Source of the DNA: Neobacillus cucumis
Lineage (GTDB): Bacteria > Bacillota > Bacilli > Bacillales_B > DSM-18226
NCBI RefSeq assembly: GCF_016107705.1
Contig: NZ_JAEHGC010000008.1
Location: forward strand, 1 to 64,000
Length of the DNA stretch: 64,000 nt
Direction of reading: 5' to 3'
A program made the position numbers and the translations under genes. Under the pieces are notes generated by a model. That model saw only the letters and a program-made list of their open reading frames with translations. It was not told the DNA's origin and searched no databases. Position 1 is the first letter of the stretch. The number at the start of each line of letters is the position of its first letter. Positions 35,096 to 43,787 of the stretch are shown here, in pieces.

Positions 35096-36286
35096 ATGAT
35101 TTCACAACAATACAAGAATATGTTAAAAGGTAAATCTATCATTAGAGAACTGGCTGAATTTGCCGCAGCCCGCGGTGAGGAAATAGGTTATGAGAATGTA
35201 TTTGATTACAGTCTGGGAAATCCATCTGTCCCCGTTCCGAAAGAATTTACGCAGACGATGATGGATTTGTTGACCAGTAAAAGTCCTGCAGAGCTTCACG
35301 GGTATAGTCCTAGTTTAGGTATTCCATCTGTCAGGAAAAAAGTAGCCCAATCATTGAATCGCCGGTTTCATATGAATTACACGGAAAATCATATTTTTAT
35401 GACAAGTGGTGCGGCTGGAGCGATCGCCCATGCAGTACGCTGCGTAACACAACCTGGGGACGAAGTATTGACATTTGCTCCATTTTTTCCAGAATACCAT
35501 CCATATATAGATTCAACGGGTGCGGTACTGAAAGTAGTTCCTCCCAATTCAGAAGATTTTCAGATAAACTTTACTTTGTTCGAGGAAATGCTAACGGAGA
35601 AGGTGTCTGCTGTTTTGATTAACTCTCCTAACAATCCATCGGGTGTGATCTATTCAACGGCAACCATTCAAAAACTATCAGACCTTCTTCGCAAAAAGGA
35701 AAAAGAATACGGACATGAAATTTTTATTATTTCTGATGAACCATACCGGGAGATTGTATTTGAAGGGGTAGAAGCACCATATGTGTCAAACTATTATGAC
35801 AACACACTATCTTGTTACTCCTATTCTAAATCTCTTTCATTGCCTGGGGAACGGATCGGCTATATTGCTGTAAATCCTGCCTGCGTAGATTCAGACTTAA
35901 TTGTTAGTATGTGCGGGCAGATTTCAAGGGGCATAGGACATAACTGCCCGCCTTCCATTATTCAACTGGCTGTATCGGAGGTTGTAGATTTAACGAGTGA
36001 TATGTCTGTCTATGAAACAAATATGAACTTGATTTATAACAAATTAGTAGAATTGGGGATTACCTGTGTGAAACCTGGCGGGACATTCTATATTTTCCCA
36101 AAGGCGCTCGAGGAAGATGCTAAAGTATTCTGTCAGAAGGCACTAAAATATGATTTGATTCTGGTTCCTGGCGATAGTTTTGGATGTCCGGGGTATTTCC
36201 GAATGGCCTACTGCATCGACACGGAAAAAGTGGAACGCTCACTGCCAGCATTGGAAAGATTTATTGAGACTGAATATAAAATTTGA
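35096..36286 (+). CDS. class I/II pyridoxal-phosphate aminotransferase
   Basis: A 396-residue aminotransferase of fold type I. It has YSLGNPSVPVP near the N-terminus, SPNNPSG (about 180), IISDEPYREIVF (about 215) and the PLP lysine in SYSKSLSLPGERIGY (about 245). These mark an aspartate-aminotransferase-like subgroup; the amino donor is not evident. It is a single gene bounded on both sides by REP-like elements with a GGGGACGGTTC core, so it could have been inserted as a unit. The ATG follows AGGAGGAG. Confidence 0.85.
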   Translation: MISQQYKNMLKGKSIIRELAEFAAARGEEIGYENVFDYSLGNPSVPVPKEFTQTMMDLLTSKSPAELHGYSPSLGIPSVRKKVAQSLNRRFHMNYTENHIFMTSGAAGAIAHAVRCVTQPGDEVLTFAPFFPEYHPYIDSTGAVLKVVPPNSEDFQINFTLFEEMLTEKVSAVLINSPNNPSGVIYSTATIQKLSDLLRKKEKEYGHEIFIISDEPYREIVFEGVEAPYVSNYYDNTLSCYSYSKSLSLPGERIGYIAVNPACVDSDLIVSMCGQISRGIGHNCPPSIIQLAVSEVVDLTSDMSVYETNMNLIYNKLVELGITCVKPGGTFYIFPKALEEDAKVFCQKALKYDLILVPGDSFGCPGYFRMAYCIDTEKVERSLPALERFIETEYKI

Positions 36287-36290
36287 TTCT

Positions 36291-36326
36291 GTCCAGGGGA
36301 ACCAGCGGGGACGGTTCGGGTGGCAC
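36291..36326. repeat. REP-like element with GGGGACGGTTC core, copy 2
   Basis: GTCC...GGGGAACC and AGC-GGGGACGGTTC (36307-36317) with GGTGGCAC at the end. It starts five bases after the aminotransferase stop. Just behind, an open frame without an RBS (about 36325-36420, ends EWPLFIQK) may be a membrane-protein remnant. Confidence 0.65.
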
Positions 36327-36417
36327 TTTTGGGGTTTTTGTGTTTTTATGTTTGATTGTCATGTTAATTTTAGGGGCAGTTATTAAAAAGATTGAATGGC
36401 CATTATTCATACAAAAG

Positions 36418-36452
36418 TGAAAGGCAACTAACCTTCTGGGCGTTGCCTTTCA
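36418..36452. terminator. bidirectional terminator before marR gene
   Basis: TGAAAGGCAAC (36418-36428) with GTTGCCTTTCA (36442-36452), an 11-bp perfect stem. Confidence 0.75.
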
Positions 36453-36478
36453 TGCTTCTTGACTATAAATTTAAAAAA

Positions 36479-36910
36479 TCATTCCTCTTTCAAATGTCCA
36501 ATAAGCCGGTTAAGTAAATCGCTTAAAACCAATATTTCTTGGTCATTATAGATATGATACGTCTTGGCATTAAAATCATTTCGTAAAGATTTTAATTGCT
36601 CATAAACTCGATGACCTTCATCTGTTATTTTTACACGCGTTCGTCGTTTATCTTCGGAGTCTTGAAATAGTGTAACTAAATTTGATTTTTGAAGACGATT
36701 GATCATCCCTGTCATATTTTGTTTCGTAACCAGCAATTCTTCTTTTAGTTCACCAATGGAAATATCTCCTCTATTAATGATTGTTCTCAGAATCACCCAT
36801 TGCTGTATGCTGTTTAAGCCAACATCTGCAACCATTTTTGAGCCATATCTATTTAATAGATTGGATATCCTCAAGAAATCTAATGTAATGTTTGTTTTTA
36901 AATCTTCCAT
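36479..36910 (-). CDS. MarR-family transcriptional regulator
   Basis: A 143-residue MarR repressor with the winged HTH at about 50-100: ISIGELKEELLVTKQNMTGMINRL, then the wing DSEDKRRTRVKITDEG. It is divergent from a drug-efflux MFS gene. The region between holds a perfect 11-bp-arm inverted repeat, so it most likely represses the exporter and itself until a drug or phenolic ligand binds. The ATG follows GGAGG. The order and spacing are textbook for a MarR-efflux pair. Confidence 0.9.
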   Translation of the reverse strand: MEDLKTNITLDFLRISNLLNRYGSKMVADVGLNSIQQWVILRTIINRGDISIGELKEELLVTKQNMTGMINRLQKSNLVTLFQDSEDKRRTRVKITDEGHRVYEQLKSLRNDFNAKTYHIYNDQEILVLSDLLNRLIGHLKEE

Positions 36911-36952
36911 TTAAACCTCCGTGCTAGCTAGCAAAATCATTTCCGTAATTTA

Positions 36953-37002
36953 TTGACTATCTTAAAATAGTTGATTATTTTAGTCAAGTTGTTGACTAAA
37001 AT
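36953..37002. promoter_or_regulatory. MarR operator region
   Basis: Perfect inverted repeat ATTTTAGTCAA-GTTG-TTGACTAAAAT (36977-37002), plus a weaker dyad with TTGACTAT (36953-36960) and ATAGTTGA (36967-36974). Both lie between the divergent marR and MFS starts. Confidence 0.8.
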
Positions 37003-37063
37003 GCATGGGTAAACTAAAATAATTTAGCAATCATTTGACAAATCCTTAAAGGAGATAAGAAAC

Positions 37064-38575
37064 ATGTCCAAAAAAACGACGAATCGTAAAATGGTAACAG
37101 CCGCGATGCTGGTTGCCATTCTTTTAGTCGCTATTGATGTCACGGTAGTCAGTACCGCAATGCCGCGGATTGTCAGTGACCTTAGCGGGCTAAAATTAAT
37201 CAGCTGGGTATTTGCCATCTATACGCTTACCACTTCTGTAACGACTCCGATTTACGGAAAATTAGCTGATTTATTTGGCCGTAAGAAGATTTTTATTACC
37301 GGGGTTATTTTGTTTGTGGCAGGCTCGATGTTGTCAGGTGCTGCTCATACGATGACCCAGTTAATCTGGTTTCGTGCTTTTCAAGGAATTGGAGCTGGTG
37401 CGGTGATGCCGTTAACCTTTACGATTATCGGTGATCTCTACCCTGGTGAACAGCGTGCAAAAATGCAAGGAGTGTTTAGTTCGGTTTGGGGAATTGCTGG
37501 TCTTCTTGGTCCCTTAGTAGGCGGCTTCTTTGTGGACCAAATCAGCTGGCGCTGGATATTCTACATTAATTTGCCGGTTGGTTTAGTCTCATTGGTGTTA
37601 ATCACTGTCTTCTTCCATGAAACAGTTGAATTGAAAAAGGCCCCCAAAATCGATTATCTTGGAGCGATTACCTTTACAATTGGAATTTCCACTCTTTTAT
37701 ACGCACTTCTAAATGCTGGTCCCGGTCAGAAGTATGCATGGGATTCGACAGCAATTTATACACTGTTTGCGGTTGCGGTGATCTTTATTGTGCTCTTTGG
37801 CTTTATTGAAACTAAGGTGAAGGAACCGATGCTTCCGCCATCGCTATTCCGGATTCCAGTAATCTTTGTTTCAAACTTCATTGGTTTTCTGGCAAGTGCT
37901 GTTTTAATAGGGGTTAATGTTTATTTGCCAATGTGGATCCAGACGATTCTTGGCCACAGCGCAACCAGCTCAGGGCTTACATTAATGCCAATGTCAATTG
38001 CATGGCCTTTAGGCGCCACTTTTGCCGGACGTTATATGTATAAAATTGGCTCAAAGTTAACCGCAGTCCTCGGAGCAATTTTGATTGCCCTTGGGGGAAC
38101 ATGGTTGCTGGCTGTAGAACTTGGCTCACCTTATTGGTATTTTGTCGGAATTATGGTTGTCATTGGTCTTGGAATGGGTTATGCCACAACCCCAACAACC
38201 GTTCTTGTTCAATCCGCGGTTGGCTGGCAAATGCGGGGAGCGGCAACTGCTACAAACTCATTTACACGTTCAATAGGACAAACGGTTGGAATTGCAGTCT
38301 TTGGAACCATTTTTAATAACTCACTCATTCAATTTGGCAAGGAACATTCGAATGGACCATGGGGCGGAGGAGGCAATATTAGTAATGCCTTAAATTCTGA
38401 AACAATCAATAAACTGCCCGCTAACATCGTTACGATGATTCAAGAGGCTCTTGCACATGGCCTTCACCTTGTGTTTATTCTTGTATTTTTTATCGCGATT
38501 GCAAACCTATTAGTTACTTTCTTCCTTCCTTCACATAAGAAGGTAATGGAACAACAAAAGCAAGTCCAACACTAA
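37064..38575 (+). CDS. MFS multidrug exporter, DHA2 (14-TM) family
   Basis: A 503-residue drug:H+ antiporter of the EmrB/QacA type with 14 hydrophobic segments. The MFS motif A is GKLADLFGRKK (about 65-75). Motif C is GLLGPLVGGFF (about 145-155), the antiporter signature, and DVTVVSTAMPRI is the usual TM1 motif. It exports hydrophobic compounds. The ATG follows AAAGGAGAT. The divergent MarR gene and palindromic operator predict inducible expression. Confidence 0.9.
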   Translation: MSKKTTNRKMVTAAMLVAILLVAIDVTVVSTAMPRIVSDLSGLKLISWVFAIYTLTTSVTTPIYGKLADLFGRKKIFITGVILFVAGSMLSGAAHTMTQLIWFRAFQGIGAGAVMPLTFTIIGDLYPGEQRAKMQGVFSSVWGIAGLLGPLVGGFFVDQISWRWIFYINLPVGLVSLVLITVFFHETVELKKAPKIDYLGAITFTIGISTLLYALLNAGPGQKYAWDSTAIYTLFAVAVIFIVLFGFIETKVKEPMLPPSLFRIPVIFVSNFIGFLASAVLIGVNVYLPMWIQTILGHSATSSGLTLMPMSIAWPLGATFAGRYMYKIGSKLTAVLGAILIALGGTWLLAVELGSPYWYFVGIMVVIGLGMGYATTPTTVLVQSAVGWQMRGAATATNSFTRSIGQTVGIAVFGTIFNNSLIQFGKEHSNGPWGGGGNISNALNSETINKLPANIVTMIQEALAHGLHLVFILVFFIAIANLLVTFFLPSHKKVMEQQKQVQH

Positions 38576-38580
38576 AAATA

Positions 38581-38612
38581 TAAAGCCGCCATTCGTGGCG
38601 GCTTTATTTTTA
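38581..38612 (+). terminator. terminator after MFS exporter
   Basis: TAAAGCCGCC (38581-38590) with GGCGGCTTTA (38597-38606), then TTTT. Confidence 0.85.
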
Positions 38613-38642
38613 GACACATTCCTAAGGTTCCGTCTATTAAAA

Positions 38643-40184
38643 TTACTGATTTGCCGAATCAGCCGGCGCGTCAAGACTAATAGACATGTTATCAAGCTTA
38701 TTTTTTTTCGGTATCGCAACATCATATGGCACATCGCTATGTCCGTAGCTGTGATGAATCACCATATACACTAAGCCAATACCAACAACTATGACTCCTG
38801 AAAGCAGCACGATATAGTTATCATACCAAGGGGCATCTGGTGTTCTTGGCCAACACATGTTGATCATTGCAATGATTCCGTAGACAAGCGCACCAATATT
38901 AATCGGCATTCCCCATTTGCCCAATTGATACTTACCACTTGGCTTCCATCCTTTTATTCTAGCTCGAAGTGCAGCAAAGACAACCATTTGGAAACCAAGA
39001 TAAATGCCAAATGCCGCAAAACTGATGACCTTTGTAAGCGCATCTGTAGAGACTTTTGATCCAAGCACAATGAGGGCTGGGACAATAGCGGCAAGAAGCA
39101 GCGAGTAGGGTGGAATGTGACGAGCAGCCGAAAACTTCTTTAGCAAACGGCTTCCGATAATCATGTCATCACGTCCATACGAATAGGCAAGCCTGCTTGC
39201 TGCCGCCTGTAAACTCATTACACAGGAAAGGAAAGAAATTAAAACAACACCCAGTACAATCTTGGCGCCAACAGCACCAAATGCTGCGTTTAGTAATGTA
39301 TCAACAGGGGTTACGTCCTTACCAGCGATAACGGCTGGGATATCAGCAACCGAAAGTACTAAAGCAAGGCAAACAAAAGTTGCTGCAGCACCGCCAATGT
39401 AAATCGTCCGACGCATTGCCTTTGGGATCAGAACACCTGGATTTGGTACTTCTTCTGCAACATCACCACAAGCTTCGAACCCATAATATTGAAAAATTCC
39501 AATTAATCCAGCTGCTGCAAATGCATACATATAGCTATGACTACCTTGAGCACCAAAAGAATCGAAAAGCACATCAAGACCGTGAACCCTCTGTGTGAAA
39601 AGTAACCAAAAACCAACTACAAGCGCACCGATTAGCTCAGCTGCAAAACCAATAACTGCTGCAGCTGCGAGAACCCTTGTTCCAAGAAAATTAATGATAG
39701 TCGAAAGTGCAAGAAGAACTAATGCACATAGAATCGTGGAGTTCACCGATGGTTCAAAACCCATGACTTGTGATAGATAAGGTCCAGCTCCATATGCAAC
39801 ACTGGCAATCGTCACAAGCAAAGCCATTAGGTAAACCCAGCCAGTCATCCACGCCCACTTGCGTCCCCATAATCTTCGTGCCCAAGGATAAACTCCCCCT
39901 GCAACGGGGTATTGCGCAACAATCTCACTGAAAACAAGTGCGACTAGTAATTGTCCGAGTCCAACAATGAAAAAACTCCAAATCATTGGTGGGCCGCCTT
40001 GTGCAAGTGCGTATGCAAATAGTGAATACACACCTACTACGGGAGAAAGATAAGTGAACCCTAGTGAAAAGTTTGCCCACGGACTCATGTCGCGGCGAAA
40101 TTCAGATTCATAACCAAGGGATGCCAGTTGTGCAGCATCACTATCATGATGTTCAGACGCATTTTTATTTAGATTTTCTTGCAT
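38643..40184 (-). CDS. APC-superfamily amino acid/amine permease
   Basis: A 513-residue permease with 12 membrane helices and long hydrophilic ends. SLGFTYLSPVVGVYSLFAYAL (TM1) and PVAGGVYPWARRLWG (TM2-3) place it with the amino acid-choline/GABA-type (ACT) permeases. It has its own sigma-54 promoter (40222-40237) and shares an upstream palindrome with the N-demethylase operon. It is therefore probably the uptake system for that operon's amine substrate. The ATG follows AAGGAGG. The substrate is inferred from regulation, not from residues. Confidence 0.85.
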   Translation of the reverse strand: MQENLNKNASEHHDSDAAQLASLGYESEFRRDMSPWANFSLGFTYLSPVVGVYSLFAYALAQGGPPMIWSFFIVGLGQLLVALVFSEIVAQYPVAGGVYPWARRLWGRKWAWMTGWVYLMALLVTIASVAYGAGPYLSQVMGFEPSVNSTILCALVLLALSTIINFLGTRVLAAAAVIGFAAELIGALVVGFWLLFTQRVHGLDVLFDSFGAQGSHSYMYAFAAAGLIGIFQYYGFEACGDVAEEVPNPGVLIPKAMRRTIYIGGAAATFVCLALVLSVADIPAVIAGKDVTPVDTLLNAAFGAVGAKIVLGVVLISFLSCVMSLQAAASRLAYSYGRDDMIIGSRLLKKFSAARHIPPYSLLLAAIVPALIVLGSKVSTDALTKVISFAAFGIYLGFQMVVFAALRARIKGWKPSGKYQLGKWGMPINIGALVYGIIAMINMCWPRTPDAPWYDNYIVLLSGVIVVGIGLVYMVIHHSYGHSDVPYDVAIPKKNKLDNMSISLDAPADSANQ

Positions 40185-40221
40185 ATTTGAGCCTCCTTAA
40201 AATAGTAGATACATTCTTATA

Positions 40222-40237
40222 TGCAATTACCGTGCCA
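40222..40237 (-). promoter_or_regulatory. sigma-54 (-24/-12) promoter of the APC permease gene
   Basis: The minus strand reads TGGCAC-GGTAA-TTGCA, an exact match to the -24/-12 consensus TGGCAC-N5-TTGCA. It lies 38-53 bases before the permease ATG. Confidence 0.9.
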
Positions 40238-40636
40238 GTATAAGACTATTAAAAATATTCAGTAAATTGGATTTGTAAAGATCCTTATACTTAAAAGTAA
40301 ATTTCAATTTTGATATTTTGCATTCAAATTTGAAATATATTTAAGATGAGCGATAGGAGTTTTATACCACAAAATTACCATAAAGTCATGTGTTGAATAT
40401 TGCTATTTATGGGTCAAAATAGGGAAATTGTTTATTTAACATAGATGGTCTATCAAAATTCATCAACCGTTCTATTATTAGAAGTTGCGAATGTAGAAGG
40501 TTGATGGAATGGCAATTATTTTATAGTTATTAGTGCATAAGTTATTCATAACTTCATAGGATCGAGGGATTTTTAGCAAAAGGAGAGGGCGATTCAAAAC
40601 ATAGTGACTTTTAAATCACCCTCATTATAACATTAC
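40238..40636. other. upstream regulatory region of the permease gene
   Basis: About 400 AT-rich bases between the aldehyde dehydrogenase stop and the permease promoter, with no supported gene. It contains ATTCAAATTTGAAAT (40322-40336), 85 bases upstream of the -24 element. This recurs with one change at 44982-44996 and is the probable activator-binding site. No obvious terminator for the dehydrogenase gene was found. Confidence 0.6.
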
Positions 40637-42133
40637 TTATTTATTGTCTGAAAACCAACCTGTTGGTCCTACAGCAAGATTAATGTTAATTTGCTTCACT
40701 TCTTGGAATTCATCTAAACCAAATGTTCCAAGGCTTGAACCAATACCACTTTGTTTATACCCGTGCCATGGAGCTTCATTATAGGTTGGTCCATAAGTGT
40801 TAATCCAAGTAATACCAGCACGTACTTCTTTAATTACGCGCATTGCTTTTGCACCATCAGAGGTGAATACACCGCCGGCAAGACCATAGATCGTCTCATT
40901 TGCTAGTTTAATCGCTTCCTCTTCACCTTTGAATTTTTGAATAACGGCAACAGGTCCGAAGATTTCTTCTTTTACGATACGCATTTCTGGCGTTACATCA
41001 ATGAATACGGTTGGTTCAACAAAGAATCCTTTTTCTAAACCATTTTCAGTAAGACGATTTCCACCGCAAGCTAGTGTTGCACCTTCATTTTTACCGATTT
41101 CAATATATTCTAGAATGGAATTAAGTTGAGTTGAACTTACAATTGCACCCATTTCGGAACCTTCTTCTAATCCTGGTCCTACTTTGATATTTTTGGCGCG
41201 TCTTACAAACTCTTCAACGAACTGGTCATAAATGCTTTCTTCCACAATAATTCGGCTTCCAGCAGAACATACTTGGCCAGATCCATAGAAAATACCCACT
41301 AATGCATTATCAACGGCAGCTTCAAAATCAGCATCAGCAAAAATAATATTTGGTGATTTTCCACCTAGTTCAAGGGAGATCTTTTTCAAATTGCCTGCGG
41401 CGCTTCGCATAATACTTCTTCCTACCTCAGTACTTCCTGTAAATGAAACCATATCAACATCATGACTCGCTGCAATTACGTCACCAATTACAGAACCTTG
41501 TCCCAATACTAGATTCACTACACCTTTTGGCACTCCAGCCTCTTCGATAATTTCAACCAATCTGGTTGCGGTTACAGGAGTTACTTCAGCTGGCTTATAC
41601 ACAATCGTATTTCCAGCCGCTAAAGCAGGGGCAAATTTCCAAACGCTCATTAAGAATGGGAAGTTCCATGGAACGATTAACCCTGTAACCCCGACTGGTT
41701 CACGTACAACCATTGCCTGCATAGGATCCGCAACATGATAGGTTTGTCCATCCGGAGTTCTAATGAGACCAGCATAATAGCGGAAGCAAGAGGCAGCATC
41801 ACTTATATCAATATCTGCTTCAGCTTTGATTTTCCCATTATCTTTTACTTCAAGTTCTACTAGTTCATCGTGTTTTTCATCAATTTTATCAGCAATTTTC
41901 AAGAGGTAATCTGCACGTTCCTGCGCACTTAGCTTAGACCAGATACCGCTTTCAAAAGTTTTTTTTGCAGCTTTAATGGCTTCTTTTGTTTCTTCAACAG
42001 TTGCTCTAGGAGCGATTGCAATTAATTCACCATTTGCCGGATTAATAACCTTATTGGAATCTGGATTACTAGAAAGTCTCCATTCACCATTAATATACAT
42101 CTTTAATTCTAAAACCTTAGTAGCTGTAGTCAT
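40637..42133 (-). CDS. aldehyde dehydrogenase (betaine-aldehyde-type)
   Basis: A 498-residue NAD(P)-dependent aldehyde dehydrogenase. The pattern is complete: PWNFPFLMSVWKFAPALAAG, VSFTGSTEVG, the catalytic Glu in LELGGKSP and the catalytic Cys in GQVCSAGSR. It resembles betaine-aldehyde and related amino-aldehyde dehydrogenases. It is the last gene after the DUF3445, DmmA-like and reductase genes, and would oxidise an aldehyde released on N-dealkylation (formaldehyde or a larger aldehyde). The ATG at 42133 follows GGAGGC; five codons of upstream open frame lack an RBS. The 95-base gap upstream holds a TACGCT/AGCGTA dyad. Confidence 0.88.
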   Translation of the reverse strand: MTTATKVLELKMYINGEWRLSSNPDSNKVINPANGELIAIAPRATVEETKEAIKAAKKTFESGIWSKLSAQERADYLLKIADKIDEKHDELVELEVKDNGKIKAEADIDISDAASCFRYYAGLIRTPDGQTYHVADPMQAMVVREPVGVTGLIVPWNFPFLMSVWKFAPALAAGNTIVYKPAEVTPVTATRLVEIIEEAGVPKGVVNLVLGQGSVIGDVIAASHDVDMVSFTGSTEVGRSIMRSAAGNLKKISLELGGKSPNIIFADADFEAAVDNALVGIFYGSGQVCSAGSRIIVEESIYDQFVEEFVRRAKNIKVGPGLEEGSEMGAIVSSTQLNSILEYIEIGKNEGATLACGGNRLTENGLEKGFFVEPTVFIDVTPEMRIVKEEIFGPVAVIQKFKGEEEAIKLANETIYGLAGGVFTSDGAKAMRVIKEVRAGITWINTYGPTYNEAPWHGYKQSGIGSSLGTFGLDEFQEVKQININLAVGPTGWFSDNK

Positions 42134-42228
42134 AAGCTTTGCCTCCATTATTATAAGTTTAATATATTGTACGCTTTAGCGTAGTTACAAAAGGGTATAT
42201 CTATGAATTTTTTACAAAATAGGCTCTA

Positions 42229-43203
42229 TTATAGGTCTAAAACAAGCTCTTTGTCAGACACTTTTGCTCTTGAGCAGCAAGTTAGAATAACTTTCTTTGT
42301 ACATCTTTCTTCATCTTTGTAGAAGTGGTCTCGGTGATCCACTTCTCCTTCAACTACCTGTACTTCGCAGCTTCCACATCCACCTACCTTACAAGAATAG
42401 GGAGCTTCGACTCCAGCTTTTAATAGTGCATCTAGTAACGTTTCTTCTTCAGAAACTAGCACTTCCTTACCGCTGTTAGCTAATTTTACAACAAACGGAT
42501 CTTTTGGTCCTTCATCCGCCGCGGCAAATAATTCAAAATGAATTGAATGATAAGGATAACCAAAGAATTCTGCTGCTTCCCTAAATTCTTTTACCATTGA
42601 AACGGGTCCACAGAAATACACATGTGATCCAATCCGATGATCAGCCATTGTTACTGGCGTCAATTTTTTAGGATTTTCCGTTCTTGAGAAATAGAAGTGG
42701 CATTTTCCAGGATATTTTGCATTCAAATCATCATAAAACACACATTCTTCTTTCGTTCTTGCAGCATAATGTAATTCAAATGATTTACCTTCCGCTGTTA
42801 AATCTTCCATCATGGTCATGAATGGAGTAATTCCAATTCCCGCTGCATAGAACACGTGATGTTTAGCAGCTTGGAAGGCAAGAGGGAAGTGGTTTTTTGG
42901 CCAACTGATTTCTAAACGGTCCCCCAATTTGATCTGATCATGCCAATAAACAGATCCTCCTCTTGAATGGTCATCTTTACGAATGGCAATGGCATATTGA
43001 GTACGGTCAGTTGGATGACTGACTAGTGAGTAATTTCTTTCAATTAATTCATCGCCATTTTTTACATATGTTGCAATATGTGATCCACCCGTAAACGAGG
43101 GAAGTGATTCTTGATCAACCGGGTATAAGTGGAAGCGCTTTACAAAATTTGTTTCCTGAACTATGTTTCCTACGTATACCTCAATATTTCCAAATGCTCT
43201 CAT
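42229..43203 (-). CDS. ferredoxin-NAD(P)H reductase with C-terminal 2Fe-2S domain (PDR/Vanillate-demethylase B type)
   Basis: A 324-residue electron-transfer protein. The flavin domain comes first (about 1-100, RNYSLVSHPTD for flavin binding), then the NAD(P) domain (about 105-225, FYAAGIGITPFM). A plant-type 2Fe-2S domain ends the protein, with cysteines in CKVGGCGSCEV and a final Cys. It feeds electrons from NAD(P)H to the partner oxygenase, here the DUF3445 subunit. It matches the reductase (DmmB-like) of dimethylamine monooxygenase/oxidative N-demethylase. The ATG at 43203 is spaced from GGGAG. Confidence 0.87.
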   Translation of the reverse strand: MRAFGNIEVYVGNIVQETNFVKRFHLYPVDQESLPSFTGGSHIATYVKNGDELIERNYSLVSHPTDRTQYAIAIRKDDHSRGGSVYWHDQIKLGDRLEISWPKNHFPLAFQAAKHHVFYAAGIGITPFMTMMEDLTAEGKSFELHYAARTKEECVFYDDLNAKYPGKCHFYFSRTENPKKLTPVTMADHRIGSHVYFCGPVSMVKEFREAAEFFGYPYHSIHFELFAAADEGPKDPFVVKLANSGKEVLVSEEETLLDALLKAGVEAPYSCKVGGCGSCEVQVVEGEVDHRDHFYKDEERCTKKVILTCCSRAKVSDKELVLDL

Positions 43204-43242
43204 AAACCTCTCTCCCATTGTGATTATTTTTTCATTTAATAT

Positions 43243-43761
43243 TTACTTTGATAGGACGAAAGCAGGATTGTATGGATATCCAATATATCCTTTTCGCTCT
43301 TTCGAGTAGAAGGGGCCAATTTCTAAGCTGATTTGGCAATGATGACAGATGGTGTCCGTTTCTTTTGCCTCAACTTCTTGTAGATGAAAACACTTTATGC
43401 AATAAACATAGCGTCTCCTCTTACCTGAAATTAGCAGTTGAATTTCATCTTCTGAAAAACCAGCCTCTATTGCCGCTGTGAAAATTGTAACGGCATCATC
43501 CCATTTAGCTGAAATATAAAGTTGTGTCCCCATTTTTTGCCTATCAAATACTTCTTTGATATTCTTTAATTGGAGTTCATCATTCAATTCAATTCGCTCA
43601 TAATCTTTTTGCCCATTTATTTCATTGATAAATGATTGGATGTTTTCTGCTTCTTTTGGTTCTGCAGAAATAATAAGTAATTTTCTTCTATCCTGTTTTA
43701 CAGTGAATTTTTCTACAATGGTTTTTGATTGATCGAATAATACCGGACTGTTGTATACCAC
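43243..43761 (-). CDS. DmmA-like subunit of an amine N-demethylase
   Basis: A 172-residue protein with no recognised catalytic motif. It has a C-terminal cysteine pair pattern (YCIKCFHLQE ... CHHCQ, about 115-142) suitable for a metal or cluster site, and resembles the 'dimethylamine monooxygenase subunit DmmA' family. Position between the DUF3445 and reductase genes supports a role in the same complex, perhaps electron transfer. The GTG start follows GGAGGT. The family call depends partly on context. Confidence 0.72.
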   Translation of the reverse strand: MVYNSPVLFDQSKTIVEKFTVKQDRRKLLIISAEPKEAENIQSFINEINGQKDYERIELNDELQLKNIKEVFDRQKMGTQLYISAKWDDAVTIFTAAIEAGFSEDEIQLLISGKRRRYVYCIKCFHLQEVEAKETDTICHHCQISLEIGPFYSKERKGYIGYPYNPAFVLSK

Positions 43762-43787
43762 TTTTACATACCTCCATCTTTGCGACC

